Made by a program: the position numbers and the translations under genes
Part shown: in pieces, positions 1 through 9,381 of the stretch
Layout: each line of letters starts with the position of its first letter
Numbering within the stretch: position 1 is the stretch's first letter
Assembly: GCF_024169925.1 (NCBI RefSeq)
Contig: NZ_JALJXF010000001.1
Coordinates: forward strand, 874,001-938,000
Reading direction: 5' to 3'
Origin: Methylorubrum extorquens
GTDB lineage: Bacteria; Pseudomonadota; Alphaproteobacteria; Rhizobiales; Beijerinckiaceae
Length of the DNA: 64,000 nt
Notes under the pieces: generated by a model
What the model saw: only the letters and a program-made list of their open reading frames with translations
The model's database searches: none
Told to the model about the DNA's origin: nothing

Positions 1-27
1 GCGACCGCCGGGGCCCGATAGCGGAGC

Positions 28-507
28 ATGAGACCGATGCCCGTCGAGCTGAATTTCCGCCGCCCGCCGCAAAAGCCGCAATCCCAGCGGCCGGCGCTTA
101 TGGCCGTCGCAGCCCTGCTTACGGTGGCGATTGTTGCCGTCGTCCTCGGCCGCGGACGGGAGACGGGGCCGGAGGCACCGGCCGCCCACCCGGTTCAGAC
201 CCTGGCCTTCCACGCCGAGGACCAGCCGGACGGCGCCATCGATCTGCGCGAGGCCGGGGACGGAAAGCTGGTCGCCCGGATCGAGCCGGGGCAGGACGGC
301 TTCATCCGCGGCACGTTGCGAGGGCTCGCCCAGGCCCGGCAGCGCGAGGGCCTGAGCCGCGAGCCGCCGTTCACCCTCACGCGATTCGACAACGGGACTT
401 TGTCGTTGGAGGATGGAGCCACCGGGCGGCAAGTGCCGCTGCTGGCCTTCGGCCCTTCGAATGCGAAGGCCTTCGCCCGCCTGCTGCCCGGCACGGAGCT
501 GCGGTGA
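28..507 (+). CDS. puhC: Photosynthetic complex assembly protein PuhC
   Basis: A 159-aa protein with a short basic N-terminus, one membrane segment at about residues 23-41 and a soluble, presumably periplasmic, domain. Length and topology fit PuhC, which in purple bacteria helps assemble or reorganise the reaction-centre/light-harvesting 1 complex. The call rests mainly on position: it directly precedes acsF and puhE, as in the puhABC-acsF-puhE arrangement of related phototrophs, and puhA/puhB would lie just left of the window. The start is the first ATG; a second in-frame ATG at 37 is possible. Its TGA (505-507) abuts the next gene, so the cluster is probably co-transcribed. Confidence 0.8.
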   Translation: MRPMPVELNFRRPPQKPQSQRPALMAVAALLTVAIVAVVLGRGRETGPEAPAAHPVQTLAFHAEDQPDGAIDLREAGDGKLVARIEPGQDGFIRGTLRGLAQARQREGLSREPPFTLTRFDNGTLSLEDGATGRQVPLLAFGPSNAKAFARLLPGTELR

Positions 508-524
508 TGGGAGAGGGGGCGGAC

Positions 525-821
525 ATGGCCTGGATCGGCAAGACGGTCGTCGAGGTGCCTTGCACCGTCGAGATCGAACAGACGCCGGAGAGCCTGCACG
601 CGCATGTGACGCTGGATGGCGGGTTCGAGATCGAGCCCGGCGATGAGGTCCAGGTTCACGATGCGCCGACCGAGGTGCCCTATGGCGAGCGCATCACCGT
701 GCGCCGCACCGCCACCGTGACCCGCGCGGGCCGGCTGGAGCGGGCCTGGACCAAGCTGATCGCCCATCTCGAGCTGACCGAGCTCTACGAGGTGAGCTTT
801 TCCGAACGGAGGAAGCTGTGA
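525..821 (+). CDS. Conserved unknown protein of the photosynthesis gene cluster
   Basis: A small soluble protein of 98 aa with no signal peptide or membrane segment, rich in acidic residues and Val/Thr. I do not recognise a domain. I chose the ATG at 525 because a strong Shine-Dalgarno stretch (GGAGAGGGGG) lies just upstream of it; an in-frame ATG at 507 and GTG at 504 would lengthen the protein by 6-7 residues and overlap the puhC stop. It ends inside the GTG start of acsF (818-821 overlap), so translation is probably coupled to the cyclase. The position between puhC and acsF suggests an accessory role in bacteriochlorophyll synthesis or complex assembly. That is inference from context only. 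Confidence 0.75.
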   Translation: MAWIGKTVVEVPCTVEIEQTPESLHAHVTLDGGFEIEPGDEVQVHDAPTEVPYGERITVRRTATVTRAGRLERAWTKLIAHLELTELYEVSFSERRKL

Positions 822-1912
822 ACGCCAACGTCCAGCCCCAAGCCGCTGCGGGAGTGCCCCTCCCGCGCCAGCCGCTCAACGAATCGACGAAAAGCGCGCA
901 ACAGACGACGTTCCTGAGCCCGCGCTTCTACACCACGGATTTCGACGAGCTCGACCGCACCGATGTCGAGCCCGTGCGCCGCGAGTGGGATATCCTGATC
1001 GAGGAGCTGCGCTCGGACCCGAACAAGCGCCATTTCGTGCGCAACGAGGAGTTCGACTGCGACCTCGCCGACATGGACCCGGAGCTGCGCAAGGAGTTCC
1101 TCGACTTCCTCGTATCCTCGATCACGGCCGAGTTCTCGGGCTGCGTGCTCTACGCGGAGATGCGCAAGCGCGCGAAGAACAAGGACATCAAGGAGCTGTT
1201 CGGCTTCATGAGCCGTGACGAGGCGCGGCACGCCGGCTTCATCAACGACACGCTGAAGGACTTCGGCGTCGGCGTCGATCTCGGCTTCCTGACGAAGGCG
1301 AAGAAGTACACCTTCTTCAAGCCGAAGTTCATCTTCTACGCGACCTACCTCTCGGAGAAGATCGGCTACGCCCGCTACATCACTATCTATCGCGAGCTGG
1401 AGCGGCATCCGGAACGGCGCATCCACCCGATCTTCAAGTGGTTCGAGAAGTGGTGCAACGACGAGTTCCGCCACGGCGAGGCGTTCGCGCTGCTCATGCG
1501 CGCCAACCCGCGGCTGACGACGGGCGTCAACCGCTACTGGATCCGCTTCTTCCTGCTGGCGGTGTTCGCGACGATGTATGTCCGTGACCATTGCCGCCCG
1601 GCCTTTCACAAGGCGCTCGGGGTCGATCCAACCGACTACGACTTCAAGGTCTTCCGGATCACCTCCGAGATCTCGAAGCAGACCTTCCCGATCACCCTCG
1701 ACCTCGACGATCCACGCTTCAAGGCGGGCCTCGACCGCCTCCTGGTCTGCGCCGACAAGATCGCCGCCGCCAAGGCGGAAGGGGGCTTGTCGGGCCGGCT
1801 GAAGCACGGTGCCCAGACCGTCGTCGCCGCCGTGACCTTCGCCCGGCTCTACCTGCTGCCGGTCAAGCAGAACGCGATGCCCGCCGACATCCGCCTCGAT
1901 CCGGTCTGGTAG
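818..1912 (+). CDS. acsF: Mg-protoporphyrin IX monomethyl ester oxidative cyclase AcsF
   Basis: The aerobic, diiron, O2-dependent cyclase that forms the isocyclic fifth ring of (bacterio)chlorophyll, converting Mg-protoporphyrin IX monomethyl ester to divinyl protochlorophyllide. The 364-aa length fits the family. Candidate iron ligands are visible in ferritin-like helices: Glu105 (AEFSG), Glu114, the DEARH motif at 134-138, Glu180 and EFRHGE at 216-221. The GTG start at 818 overlaps the previous gene and follows a good AGGA-type ribosome site. The gene shows the host makes bacteriochlorophyll under oxygen, as expected for an aerobic anoxygenic phototroph. No damage is seen. Confidence 0.95.
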   Translation: MNANVQPQAAAGVPLPRQPLNESTKSAQQTTFLSPRFYTTDFDELDRTDVEPVRREWDILIEELRSDPNKRHFVRNEEFDCDLADMDPELRKEFLDFLVSSITAEFSGCVLYAEMRKRAKNKDIKELFGFMSRDEARHAGFINDTLKDFGVGVDLGFLTKAKKYTFFKPKFIFYATYLSEKIGYARYITIYRELERHPERRIHPIFKWFEKWCNDEFRHGEAFALLMRANPRLTTGVNRYWIRFFLLAVFATMYVRDHCRPAFHKALGVDPTDYDFKVFRITSEISKQTFPITLDLDDPRFKAGLDRLLVCADKIAAAKAEGGLSGRLKHGAQTVVAAVTFARLYLLPVKQNAMPADIRLDPVW

Positions 1913-1913
1913 C

Positions 1914-2723
1914 ATGGGCGTCTACGCCGCTCCGGCGCTCTACGCCGTCCTGCTGTGGTGGTCGGCCACCGGGCTGGTGCTGGTGCTCCAGCACCTGCCG
2001 CGGCGGACGCACGCCCGCAGCATGGTCGCGGCGAGCGCCGTCCTGGCCGGTGCGCTCTGGACCATCCGCGCGGTCGCCGAGGACGACACGGAGACGGGCG
2101 CCTATCTCGGCTTCACCGCCGCGGTGGTCGTCTGGGGCTGGCAGGAGATGAGCTACTACATGGGCTTCGTCTCCGGCCCGAAGCCCGCCGCCTGCGCGCC
2201 GAACCTGCGCGGGTTCGACCGCTTCTTCGCGGCGCTTGCCACCAGCCTGTGGCACGAATTTGCGATCCTGATCGGCGGGCTCGCCATCCTCTGCCTCACC
2301 TGGGGGGAGGGGAACCGGATAGCGCTCTGGACCTACGGCCTGCTCACGCTGATGAACGCCTCGGCACGGCTCAACCTGTTCCTCGGCGTGCGCAACCTCC
2401 ACGCCGAGTTCCTGCCGCCGCATCTCGGCTACCTCGCCTGCTACCTGAGCCGCCGGCCGATGAACCCGCTGTTTCCGCTCTCGGTGACGCTGGGCACCGC
2501 CGCGACGGTCCTGCTCGCCCGCGGCGCACTCGGGGATGCGGCCGCGCCGCAGACGGTGACGGGCTTTGCCCTGCTCGCAACCCTCGCGGCGCTCGCCACC
2601 CTGGAGCACTGGTTCCTGATGCTGCCGCTGCCCTCGGCGGCGCTCTGGAACTGGAGCCTTCCCGGCCGTGCTGCACCCACGGCGGCCGAGATGCCCGAAA
2701 CCCGGGCAGTACACCGCGAATGA
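1914..2723 (+). CDS. puhE: Photosynthetic complex assembly protein PuhE
   Basis: A 269-aa polytopic membrane protein with roughly seven hydrophobic segments, starting one base after the acsF stop. Length, topology and position match the PuhE family (putative photosynthetic complex assembly protein 2), which modulates bacteriochlorophyll supply or complex assembly in Rhodobacter-type clusters. A motif-like stretch, [12 protein letters not shown] at about residues 75-86, lies in a predicted membrane region. No catalytic motif is seen. It is probably translated from the same transcript as acsF and followed by hemA after a 55-bp gap. Confidence 0.85.
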   Translation: MGVYAAPALYAVLLWWSATGLVLVLQHLPRRTHARSMVAASAVLAGALWTIRAVAEDDTETGAYLGFTAAVVVWGWQEMSYYMGFVSGPKPAACAPNLRGFDRFFAALATSLWHEFAILIGGLAILCLTWGEGNRIALWTYGLLTLMNASARLNLFLGVRNLHAEFLPPHLGYLACYLSRRPMNPLFPLSVTLGTAATVLLARGALGDAAAPQTVTGFALLATLAALATLEHWFLMLPLPSAALWNWSLPGRAAPTAAEMPETRAVHRE

Positions 2724-2778
2724 GGTGAGGCGGACGCAAGATCCGCCCACCGGCATCATCTTCTTCGGGGAGGACGGC

Positions 2779-3996
2779 ATGGATTACGAAGCGTTCTTCG
2801 GCAATGCGATCACCGGGCTCCATCGGGAAGGGCGCTACCGCGTCTTCACCGATCTGGAGCGGCAGGCGGGGCGTTTTCCCTACGCGACCCATCACAGCCC
2901 CGGCGGTGAGCGCGAGGTCACCGTCTGGTGCTCGAACGACTATCTTGGCATGGGTCAGCACCCTTCGGTGCTGCGGGCGATGCACGAGGCGATCGAGCGA
3001 TGCGGAGCCGGCGCAGGCGGCACCCGCAACATCTCCGGCACCAACCACTACCATGTGCTCCTGGAGCAGGAACTGGCCGACCTCCACGACAAGGAAGCGG
3101 CGCTGATCTTCTCGTCCGGCTACGTCTCGAACTGGGCGGCGCTCGGCACGCTCGCGTCGAAACTTCCGAATTGCGTCGTCTTCTCCGATGAGGGCAACCA
3201 CGCCTCGATGATCGAGGGCATCCGTTCGAGCCGAGCCGAACGCCAGATCTTCCGCCACAACGATCCCGAGGATCTCGACCGCAAGCTCGGGCTGATCGAA
3301 CCCGGCCGGGCCAAGCTCGTCGCCTTCGAGTCGGTCTATTCCATGGATGGCGACATCGCCCCGATCGACGAGATCTGCGATGTCGCCGAGGCGCACGGGG
3401 CGCTCACCTATCTCGACGAGGTCCACGCGGTCGGCCTCTACGGCGCGCGGGGCGGCGGCATCTCGGAGCGGATGGGGCTCGCCCACCGGCTCGACGTGAT
3501 CGAGGGAACGCTGGGCAAGGCGTTCGCCGTCCATGGCGGCTACATCACCGGCTCGAACCAGCTCTGCGACTTCGTGCGCAGCTTCGCCTCGGGCTTCATC
3601 TTCACGACCTCGCTGCCGCCCGCGGTCGCCGCCGGCGCCGCGGCCAGCATTCGCCATCTCAAGGCCAGCACCGTGGAGCGGGCGCGGCATCAGGAGCGGG
3701 TGGCGCGGGTGAGGCAGGCGCTGGACGCGGCCGGCATCCCGACTTTGGCCAACCGCAGCCACATCGTACCGGTGATGGTCTGCGACCCCGTGCTGTGCAA
3801 GGCGATCAGCGATGCCCTGCTCGACGAGTTCGGCATCTACGTGCAGCCGATCAACTATCCGACCGTACCGCGCGGGACGGAGCGCCTGCGCATCACGCCC
3901 TCGCCGCTGCATTCCAACGCCGACATCGACCACCTCGTGGACGCTCTCAGCACGATCTGGCGGCGGATCGGACTGAGTAAGGCGGCGGCAGAGTAG
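2779..3996 (+). CDS. hemA: 5-aminolevulinate synthase
   Basis: A 405-aa PLP enzyme that condenses glycine and succinyl-CoA to 5-aminolevulinate, the first step of tetrapyrrole synthesis in alphaproteobacteria (Shemin pathway). Visible family features are the CSNDYLGMG stretch near the N-terminus, the PLP-binding Asp in DEVHAVG, and the internal-aldimine lysine Lys247 in GTLGKAF. An in-frame ATG-less extension reaches back to 2668, but the ATG at 2779 follows GGGGAGGA at good spacing and gives the usual family N-terminus. Its place at the end of the photosynthesis cluster couples precursor supply to bacteriochlorophyll demand. Confidence 0.95.
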   Translation: MDYEAFFGNAITGLHREGRYRVFTDLERQAGRFPYATHHSPGGEREVTVWCSNDYLGMGQHPSVLRAMHEAIERCGAGAGGTRNISGTNHYHVLLEQELADLHDKEAALIFSSGYVSNWAALGTLASKLPNCVVFSDEGNHASMIEGIRSSRAERQIFRHNDPEDLDRKLGLIEPGRAKLVAFESVYSMDGDIAPIDEICDVAEAHGALTYLDEVHAVGLYGARGGGISERMGLAHRLDVIEGTLGKAFAVHGGYITGSNQLCDFVRSFASGFIFTTSLPPAVAAGAAASIRHLKASTVERARHQERVARVRQALDAAGIPTLANRSHIVPVMVCDPVLCKAISDALLDEFGIYVQPINYPTVPRGTERLRITPSPLHSNADIDHLVDALSTIWRRIGLSKAAAE

Positions 3997-4013
3997 AAGA
4001 CAGGCGGGCCGCG

Positions 4014-4286
4014 CTACATCTTCTTCTCGAGCGCGGCCTTCACCTGCATGAGTTGATCCCACACCACGCCGGGGCTGGTGCCCATCGCCTCAAGCACCGC
4101 GTTCACGCCCCAGAAGAGGCCGAACAGGATCACCGGCACCAGGATCCAGCCAAGGATCTCCTCGCCGCGGTGACGGGCCTTGCGGCGGCGGCGGCGTCTC
4201 TCGCGGGATGTCAGCGGCTTCGGCCGGGCCGGAGCCGGCTGTGGCGCGACAGGCGTGAGGGGACCCTCCTGCGCGTCGCTCGTCAT
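4014..4286 (-). CDS. Small membrane protein of unknown function
   Basis: A 90-aa protein with a Pro/Ala-rich N-terminus, an extreme Arg/Lys cluster (ERRRRRRRKARHR, about residues 29-41), one transmembrane segment (about 45-65) and a short C-terminal tail ending in lysines. The positive cluster before the membrane segment predicts an N-in topology. I do not recognise the family. It converges with hemA (17-bp gap) and lies downstream of clpA on the same strand, separated from it by a perfect inverted repeat, so it is probably transcribed independently. Confidence 0.65.
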   Translation of the reverse strand: MTSDAQEGPLTPVAPQPAPARPKPLTSRERRRRRRKARHRGEEILGWILVPVILFGLFWGVNAVLEAMGTSPGVVWDQLMQVKAALEKKM

Positions 4287-4385
4287 GTGACCCCCATTGC
4301 TGGCCGATGCCGGGTTCTCCGACGGAGAACGGCGCCGCCCATATCCGGGAGCCGGCGCAGGAACGCAACCCGCGCCGGCTTCGAA

Positions 4386-4413
4386 GGTCGCTCACTCTTG
4401 CGGGTGAGCGACC
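4386..4413 (-). terminator. Terminator-like hairpin after clpA
   Basis: A perfect 10-bp inverted repeat (GGTCGCTCAC / GTGAGCGACC) with an 8-nt loop, 8 bp beyond the clpA stop. On the minus strand it is followed by only a short T run (TTCG), so it may be a weak intrinsic terminator. Confidence 0.6.
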
Positions 4414-4421
4414 CCGTGCCC

Positions 4422-6905
4422 TCAGACCTTGAGCGGCACCTTCGGCACGGTGCGGACAGAGCCGCCTCCGGAAGAACCACCCCCGGACGGACCACCGTCA
4501 CGCTTGGGTGTCTTCTTCCGCGGGGCCGAGCGCGGCTTCGAGCGCTTGCGCTTGGCCGCGTTGGCGACGTCCGTCTCGGGCTTGGGCGTGACGGGACCGG
4601 CGGGGAACTCGAAGGCGAGCTCGGCCTTGTCCTTGCCGTCCTCGGTCTCCGGCTTCTTCAGAACGACCTTGACGGCGCCGCCGTCCTTGAGGCGGCCGAA
4701 CAGCACCTCGTCGGCGAGCGGCGTCTTGATCGTGGACTGGATCAGACGGGCCATGGGGCGAGCGCCCATCGCGTCGTCGTAGCCGTTCTCCACGAGCCAG
4801 TCGCGGGCCTCGTCCGAGAGTTCGATGGTGACGTTGCGGTCGGCAAGCTGCGCTTCGAGCTGGAGCACGAACTTGTCGACGACCTTGGCAACGACCTCCT
4901 TCGGCAGGTGGCCGAACGAGATGATCGCATCGAGGCGGTTGCGGAATTCCGGCGCGAAGAGCCGGTTGATCGCTTCCACGTCGTCACCGGTGCGCTTCGT
5001 CTGCGTGAAGCCGTAGGCGGAGCGCGCCATGTCGGAGGCGCCTGCATTCGACGTCATGATGATGATGACGTTGCGGAAATCGACCTGCTTGCCGTTGTGG
5101 TCGGTCAGCTTGCCGTGATCCATCACCTGCAGGAGGATGTTGAACAGGTCCGGATGCGCCTTCTCGATCTCGTCGAGCAGGAGCACGCAGTGCGGGTGCT
5201 GGTCGATCCCGTCGGTGAGCAAGCCGCCCTGATCGAAGCCGACATAGCCGGGCGGCGCACCGATCAGCCGCGAGACGGTATGGCGCTCCATGTACTCCGA
5301 CATGTCGAACCGCAGCATCTCGACGCCGAGCGAGGCCGCGAGCTGCTTGGCCGCTTCCGTCTTGCCGACGCCGGTCGGGCCGGCGAACAGGTAGGAGCCG
5401 ATCGGCTTGTCGGGATCGCGCAGGCCGGCGCGGGCCAGCTTGATCGCCGAGGTCAGCGCCTCGATGGCGTTGGTCTGGCCGTAGACGACCCGCTTCAGGT
5501 TCTCGGTAAGGTTCTTGAGAACCACCGCGTCGTCCTTCGACACGGTCTTGGGCGGGATGCGCGCCATCGTGGCGATGGTGGTCTCGATCTCCTTGACGCC
5601 GATGGTGCGCTTCCGGCGCGCCTCCGGCACCAGCATCTGCGATGCGCCGGTCTCGTCGATCACGTCGATCGCCTTGTCGGGCAGCTTGCGGTCGTTGATG
5701 TAGCGCGCCGACAGCTCCACCGCCGCCTTCACGGCCTCGGTGGTGTATTTGAGCTTGTGGAACTCCTCGAAATACGGCTTGAGGCCCTTGAGGATTTCGA
5801 TCGTATCCGGGATCGACGGCTCGTTGACATCGATCTTCTGAAACCGGCGCACGAGGGCGCGGTCCTTCTCGAAGTACTGGCGGTACTCCTTGTAGGTGGT
5901 CGAGCCGATGCAGCGCAGCGCGCCGGAGGCGAGCGCCGGCTTCAGAAGGTTCGAAGCATCCATCGCGCCGCCCGACGTGGCACCCGCACCGATCACGGTG
6001 TGGATCTCGTCGATGAACATGATGGCGTTGGGGTGCGCCTCGATTTCCTTCATCACCTGCTTGAGGCGCTCCTCGAAGTCGCCGCGGTAGCGGGTGCCGG
6101 CGAGCAGCGTGCCCATGTCGAGGGAGAACACCGTCGCATCGGCCAGGACTTCCGGCACCTCGTGCTGGATGATCTTGCGCGCAAGACCTTCGGCGATCGC
6201 GGTCTTGCCGACGCCGGGGTCGCCCACCAGCAGCGGGTTGTTCTTCTGGCGGCGGCAGAGCACCTGGATCGTGCGCTCGACCTCGGAATGGCGGCCGATC
6301 AGCGGGTCGATCTTGCCGTCGCGGGCCTTCTTGTTGAGGTTGACGCAGTAGGCGTCGAGCGCATCGCCCTTCTTCTTGGGCCTCGCTTCGGTCTCCTCGC
6401 CGCCGGGACGCTCGGACGCGGCCTCCTCCTCGGCACCGCGCACGGGCTTGGCCTCGGAGGCGCCCGGCCGCTTGGCGATGCCGTGGCTGATGTAGTTCAC
6501 CGCGTCGTAGCGGGTCATGTCCTGCTCTTGCAGGAAGTAAGCGGCGTGGCTCTCGCGCTCGGCGAAGATCGCGACGAGCACGTTGGCCCCGGTCACCTCC
6601 TCGCGGCCCGAGGACTGTACGTGGATCACCGCGCGTTGGATCACGCGCTGGAAGCCGGCGGTCGGCTTCGCGTCCTGGCGCCCGTCGCCCGTGAGGTTCG
6701 AGAGTTCGGTGTCGACGTACTCGACAAGGTTTCGGCGCAGCACGTCGATCTCGACGTTGCAGGCTCGCATCACCGCGGCGGCATCCTGATCGTCGACGAG
6801 GGCGAGCAGGAGATGTTCGAGGGTCGCGTATTCGTGGCGGCGCTCTCCGGCCAGGGCCAGGGCGCGGTGGAGGGCTTGCTCGAGGCTACGTGAGAAGCTG
6901 GGCAA
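4422..6905 (-). CDS. clpA: ATP-dependent Clp protease ATP-binding subunit ClpA
   Basis: An 827-aa AAA+ unfoldase that feeds substrates to the ClpP peptidase. Clp N-domain repeats occupy about residues 1-145. The first AAA module has Walker A GDPGVGKT at 228-235 and Walker B FIDEIHT; the second has GPTGVGKT at about 508-515 and LLLDEIEKAH. The tail is Lys/Arg/Gly-rich. The start codon is TTG at 6905: no in-frame ATG lies nearby upstream, and the resulting N-terminus (MPSFSRSLEQAL...) matches the family. It follows clpS by 22 bp on the same strand, giving the classical adaptor-unfoldase operon for N-degron turnover. Confidence 0.97.
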   Translation of the reverse strand: MPSFSRSLEQALHRALALAGERRHEYATLEHLLLALVDDQDAAAVMRACNVEIDVLRRNLVEYVDTELSNLTGDGRQDAKPTAGFQRVIQRAVIHVQSSGREEVTGANVLVAIFAERESHAAYFLQEQDMTRYDAVNYISHGIAKRPGASEAKPVRGAEEEAASERPGGEETEARPKKKGDALDAYCVNLNKKARDGKIDPLIGRHSEVERTIQVLCRRQKNNPLLVGDPGVGKTAIAEGLARKIIQHEVPEVLADATVFSLDMGTLLAGTRYRGDFEERLKQVMKEIEAHPNAIMFIDEIHTVIGAGATSGGAMDASNLLKPALASGALRCIGSTTYKEYRQYFEKDRALVRRFQKIDVNEPSIPDTIEILKGLKPYFEEFHKLKYTTEAVKAAVELSARYINDRKLPDKAIDVIDETGASQMLVPEARRKRTIGVKEIETTIATMARIPPKTVSKDDAVVLKNLTENLKRVVYGQTNAIEALTSAIKLARAGLRDPDKPIGSYLFAGPTGVGKTEAAKQLAASLGVEMLRFDMSEYMERHTVSRLIGAPPGYVGFDQGGLLTDGIDQHPHCVLLLDEIEKAHPDLFNILLQVMDHGKLTDHNGKQVDFRNVIIIMTSNAGASDMARSAYGFTQTKRTGDDVEAINRLFAPEFRNRLDAIISFGHLPKEVVAKVVDKFVLQLEAQLADRNVTIELSDEARDWLVENGYDDAMGARPMARLIQSTIKTPLADEVLFGRLKDGGAVKVVLKKPETEDGKDKAELAFEFPAGPVTPKPETDVANAAKRKRSKPRSAPRKKTPKRDGGPSGGGSSGGGSVRTVPKVPLKV

Positions 6906-6927
6906 TGCTCTGGCCTTCGCTGGATGC

Positions 6928-7323
6928 CTATTTCTTTTCCATAACGCACTGAAGCGGATGTTGGTGCTTGCGGGCGAAATCCATCACCTGCGTCACTTTC
7001 GTTTCCGCGACCTCGTAGGTGAACACGCCGCACTCCCCCACGCCATTGTGGTGGACGTGCATCATGATCCGGTAGGCGTCGTCGTGGTTCTTGTTGAAGA
7101 ACCGCTCCAGGATGTGCACGACGAATTCCTGAGGCGTGTAGTCGTCGTTGAGCAGCAGCACGCGGTACAGGCTCGGCCGTTTCGCGCGCGGCTTGGTGCG
7201 GGTGATGATGGCAGTGCCCGAACGGTCGTCGTCGCCGGGGCTGCGCGGGGTCGAGGCCGCACGCACCGGAACCCGTCCCCGACCCGCCTCCTTCACGTTG
7301 TCCTGGATCAGCTTAGAAGACAT
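6928..7323 (-). CDS. clpS: ClpA adaptor protein ClpS
   Basis: An adaptor that binds N-degron substrates and hands them to ClpA. The 131-aa protein has a variable basic N-terminal arm (about 1-50) and the conserved core [19 protein letters not shown] and a [13 protein letters not shown] segment. The Asn-Asp of LLNDD and the His of HVHHNG belong to the known substrate-binding pocket. The reading frame is open further upstream to 7398, but the ATG at 7323 gives the expected family length. It lies directly upstream of clpA. Confidence 0.95.
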   Translation of the reverse strand: MSSKLIQDNVKEAGRGRVPVRAASTPRSPGDDDRSGTAIITRTKPRAKRPSLYRVLLLNDDYTPQEFVVHILERFFNKNHDDAYRIMMHVHHNGVGECGVFTYEVAETKVTQVMDFARKHQHPLQCVMEKK

Positions 7324-7769
7324 CTGAATCGAAGCGACCTTGGTCTGGCAGCCTTCGGCGCCGGTGTCCCAGTGAGGGACGCGGCACTCGACAGGCAATC
7401 TATAGGCCGATCAGCGACTGCGCCAGTGAGGTGCGTGAAACTGTCCGCCGCGATTGAACGCGCGGATGAGCACGTGGATGGTCCCACGCCCACGCGCACG
7501 AACCGGCGCAGCCCGCTCTCGGCTCCGAAGACGAAACGCCGCATGGCGGACCGGAAGTTGCCCTGACCGGGCGCGCCGGGCCGGACTCGTCAACATCGGC
7601 TTAACCCCTGTGGCGAAAGGACGATCTCGCACACGCATCGCCCGGCATTAACGGCCGCGTAACCGCGTTCATCCTACCGTCTTCGACAGAGATTGCGGAC
7701 CCGATGGCGGCGTCCGTGAAGGGTGCCAGCCGGGCTTGAACGTCCGACTGTCGAGGCGAAGGTTTCGAG
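7324..7769. other. Intergenic region between divergent clpS and carboxypeptidase genes
   Basis: About 450 bp separating two divergently transcribed genes. It should carry both promoters, but I see no confident -35/-10 pair. The short open frames here lack family resemblance and good ribosome sites, and I do not call a gene. Confidence 0.5.
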
Positions 7770-9254
7770 ATGCGTCGCGTAGAAGGCCGGCCCACCACGG
7801 GGTCCCGCGCTGTCGCCGTGCTGCTCCTGGCGACGAGTTTTCTCGTCGCGGTGGCCGACCCGGCCGAGGCAAAACGCCGAGGCCACGCCCGCAAGGCGGT
7901 GAGCGGGTACAACCCGCCCTACGCCGCTATGGTCGTGGACGTGAAGTCGGGCCGCACGCTGCACGCGGTCAACGAGGACGCCCTGCGCCACCCGGCCTCG
8001 ATCACCAAGGTGATGACCCTCTACATGCTGTTCGAGCAGCTCGAGAAGGGCCGCTACGACCTCGATTCGCCGCTCTCGATCTCGGCCAACGCCGCCGCCC
8101 AGGCGCCGTCGAAACTGGGCCTGCGCCCCGGCTCGACCGTCACCGTCGAGGAGGCGATCAAGGCGCTCGTCACCAAGTCGGCCAACGATGTCGCCTGCGC
8201 CATCGGCGAGAACATCGCCGGCTCCGAGCCGCGCTTTGCCGAGATGATGACCCGCAAGGCCAAGGCGCTCGGCATGAGCCGCACGCACTACGCCAACGCC
8301 TCCGGCCTGCCCGACCCCGACCAGATCACCACGGCCCACGACCTCACCCTGCTGGCCCGCGCGATCCAAGATCGCTTCCCGCGCTACTACCGCTACTTCC
8401 AGACCCGATCCTTCGCCTTCCGCGGCCGGACCATCGGCAACCACAACCGCCTGCTCGGCAATGTCGAGGGCGTGGACGGCATCAAGACCGGCTACACCCG
8501 CGATTCCGGCTTCAACCTGATGACCGCGGCCAAGCTCGGCGACCGGCAGATCGTCGCGATCGTGCTCGGCGGCAAATCGGGCGCGAGCCGCGACCGGATC
8601 ATGGCGGATCTCGTCCGCGCCAACCTGCCCCGCGCCTTTGCCGGCAGCCGCCAGACGTCGCCCGTGTTCGAGGTCGCCGAGCGCGGCCGCCCGGCGGTCG
8701 TCGCCGAGGCCGATTCCCGCACCCGCACCGTCCTCGCCTCGGCGGATGATGACGAGATCGAGACGACGAGTTCCACCAGCAACGCCCCGCTCGACATCCG
8801 CCCGGCCACCACGACGCCGGGATCGCGCCGCACCGCCCTCCAGGCGCTGCCGGGCGCCGCCCAGGCCTATGCCGGCTCGGCGGCCCAGGCGCCGTTCCCC
8901 GGAGCGGCCGGTAAGTCGACCGCCCGCCTGCCTGCGGTCGAAGGCGTCGCCTCCCGCGCCGAGGGCCCGCCGAAGGATGCCCGCGGCGAAAGCGCCCGGC
9001 CCGTCACGCCGAGCCCCTGGGTGATCCAGCTCGGCGCCATGGACGACGAGGACAAGGCGAAATCGATCCTGGCCGATGCCCGCAGCCGCACCGGCATGCT
9101 CTCCAAGGCCGCGCCCTACACCGTGCGCGTTACCCATGGCGGCACCACGCTGTTCCGCGCCCGCTTCTCGGGATTTGCCGAGCAGAGCACCGCGCAGGAT
9201 GCCTGCGCCGCGCTGAAGAAGAACGGTTTCAACTGCTTCGCGACCCGGAGCTGA
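7770..9254 (+). CDS. D-alanyl-D-alanine carboxypeptidase (PBP5/6 type) with SPOR domain
   Basis: A secreted peptidase S11 enzyme that trims the terminal D-Ala of peptidoglycan stem peptides. It has an N-terminal signal segment (about 13-34), the catalytic SITK tetrad at 77-80, the SAN motif and KTG in IKTGYT. After the catalytic domain comes a long Ala/Pro/Thr-rich linker, then a C-terminal SPOR-like domain (about 415-490) that typically binds denuded septal glycan. This suggests action at the division site. 494 aa is long for the family because of the linker and SPOR domain. The ATG at 7770 follows a GGCGAAGG ribosome site. A strong hairpin follows the stop. Confidence 0.92.
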   Translation: MRRVEGRPTTGSRAVAVLLLATSFLVAVADPAEAKRRGHARKAVSGYNPPYAAMVVDVKSGRTLHAVNEDALRHPASITKVMTLYMLFEQLEKGRYDLDSPLSISANAAAQAPSKLGLRPGSTVTVEEAIKALVTKSANDVACAIGENIAGSEPRFAEMMTRKAKALGMSRTHYANASGLPDPDQITTAHDLTLLARAIQDRFPRYYRYFQTRSFAFRGRTIGNHNRLLGNVEGVDGIKTGYTRDSGFNLMTAAKLGDRQIVAIVLGGKSGASRDRIMADLVRANLPRAFAGSRQTSPVFEVAERGRPAVVAEADSRTRTVLASADDDEIETTSSTSNAPLDIRPATTTPGSRRTALQALPGAAQAYAGSAAQAPFPGAAGKSTARLPAVEGVASRAEGPPKDARGESARPVTPSPWVIQLGAMDDEDKAKSILADARSRTGMLSKAAPYTVRVTHGGTTLFRARFSGFAEQSTAQDACAALKKNGFNCFATRS

Positions 9255-9278
9255 TCGTCTCCGACAACCATCCTCGGT

Positions 9279-9309
9279 GCGGCTGCCGGCGCGTTCGGCC
9301 GGCAGCCGC
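9279..9309 (+). terminator. Strong GC hairpin after the carboxypeptidase gene
   Basis: A perfect 12-bp stem (GCGGCTGCCGGC / GCCGGCAGCCGC) with a 7-nt loop, 25 bp after the stop codon. No T-tract follows, so it may act as an RNA 3'-end stabiliser or a factor-assisted terminator. Confidence 0.6.
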
Positions 9310-9381
9310 CCGATGACAGGGGCCGCGACACGCGGCGTCTACGTTTTTCGACACATCGACCCTGACAACGCGCGTGGAGTT

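Noticed and set aside
4053..6893. 946-codon open frame on the plus strand across clpA
   Set aside because: It is antisense to clpA and arises from GC-rich third-codon positions. Its protein is Arg/Gly/Asp/Val/Leu-rich with no family pattern, and clpA is unmistakable.
7411..7638. Small minus-strand frames between clpS and the carboxypeptidase gene
   Set aside because: Several overlapping Arg/Ser-rich frames on both strands look like GC-driven artefacts. None has a ribosome site or similarity that I recognise.
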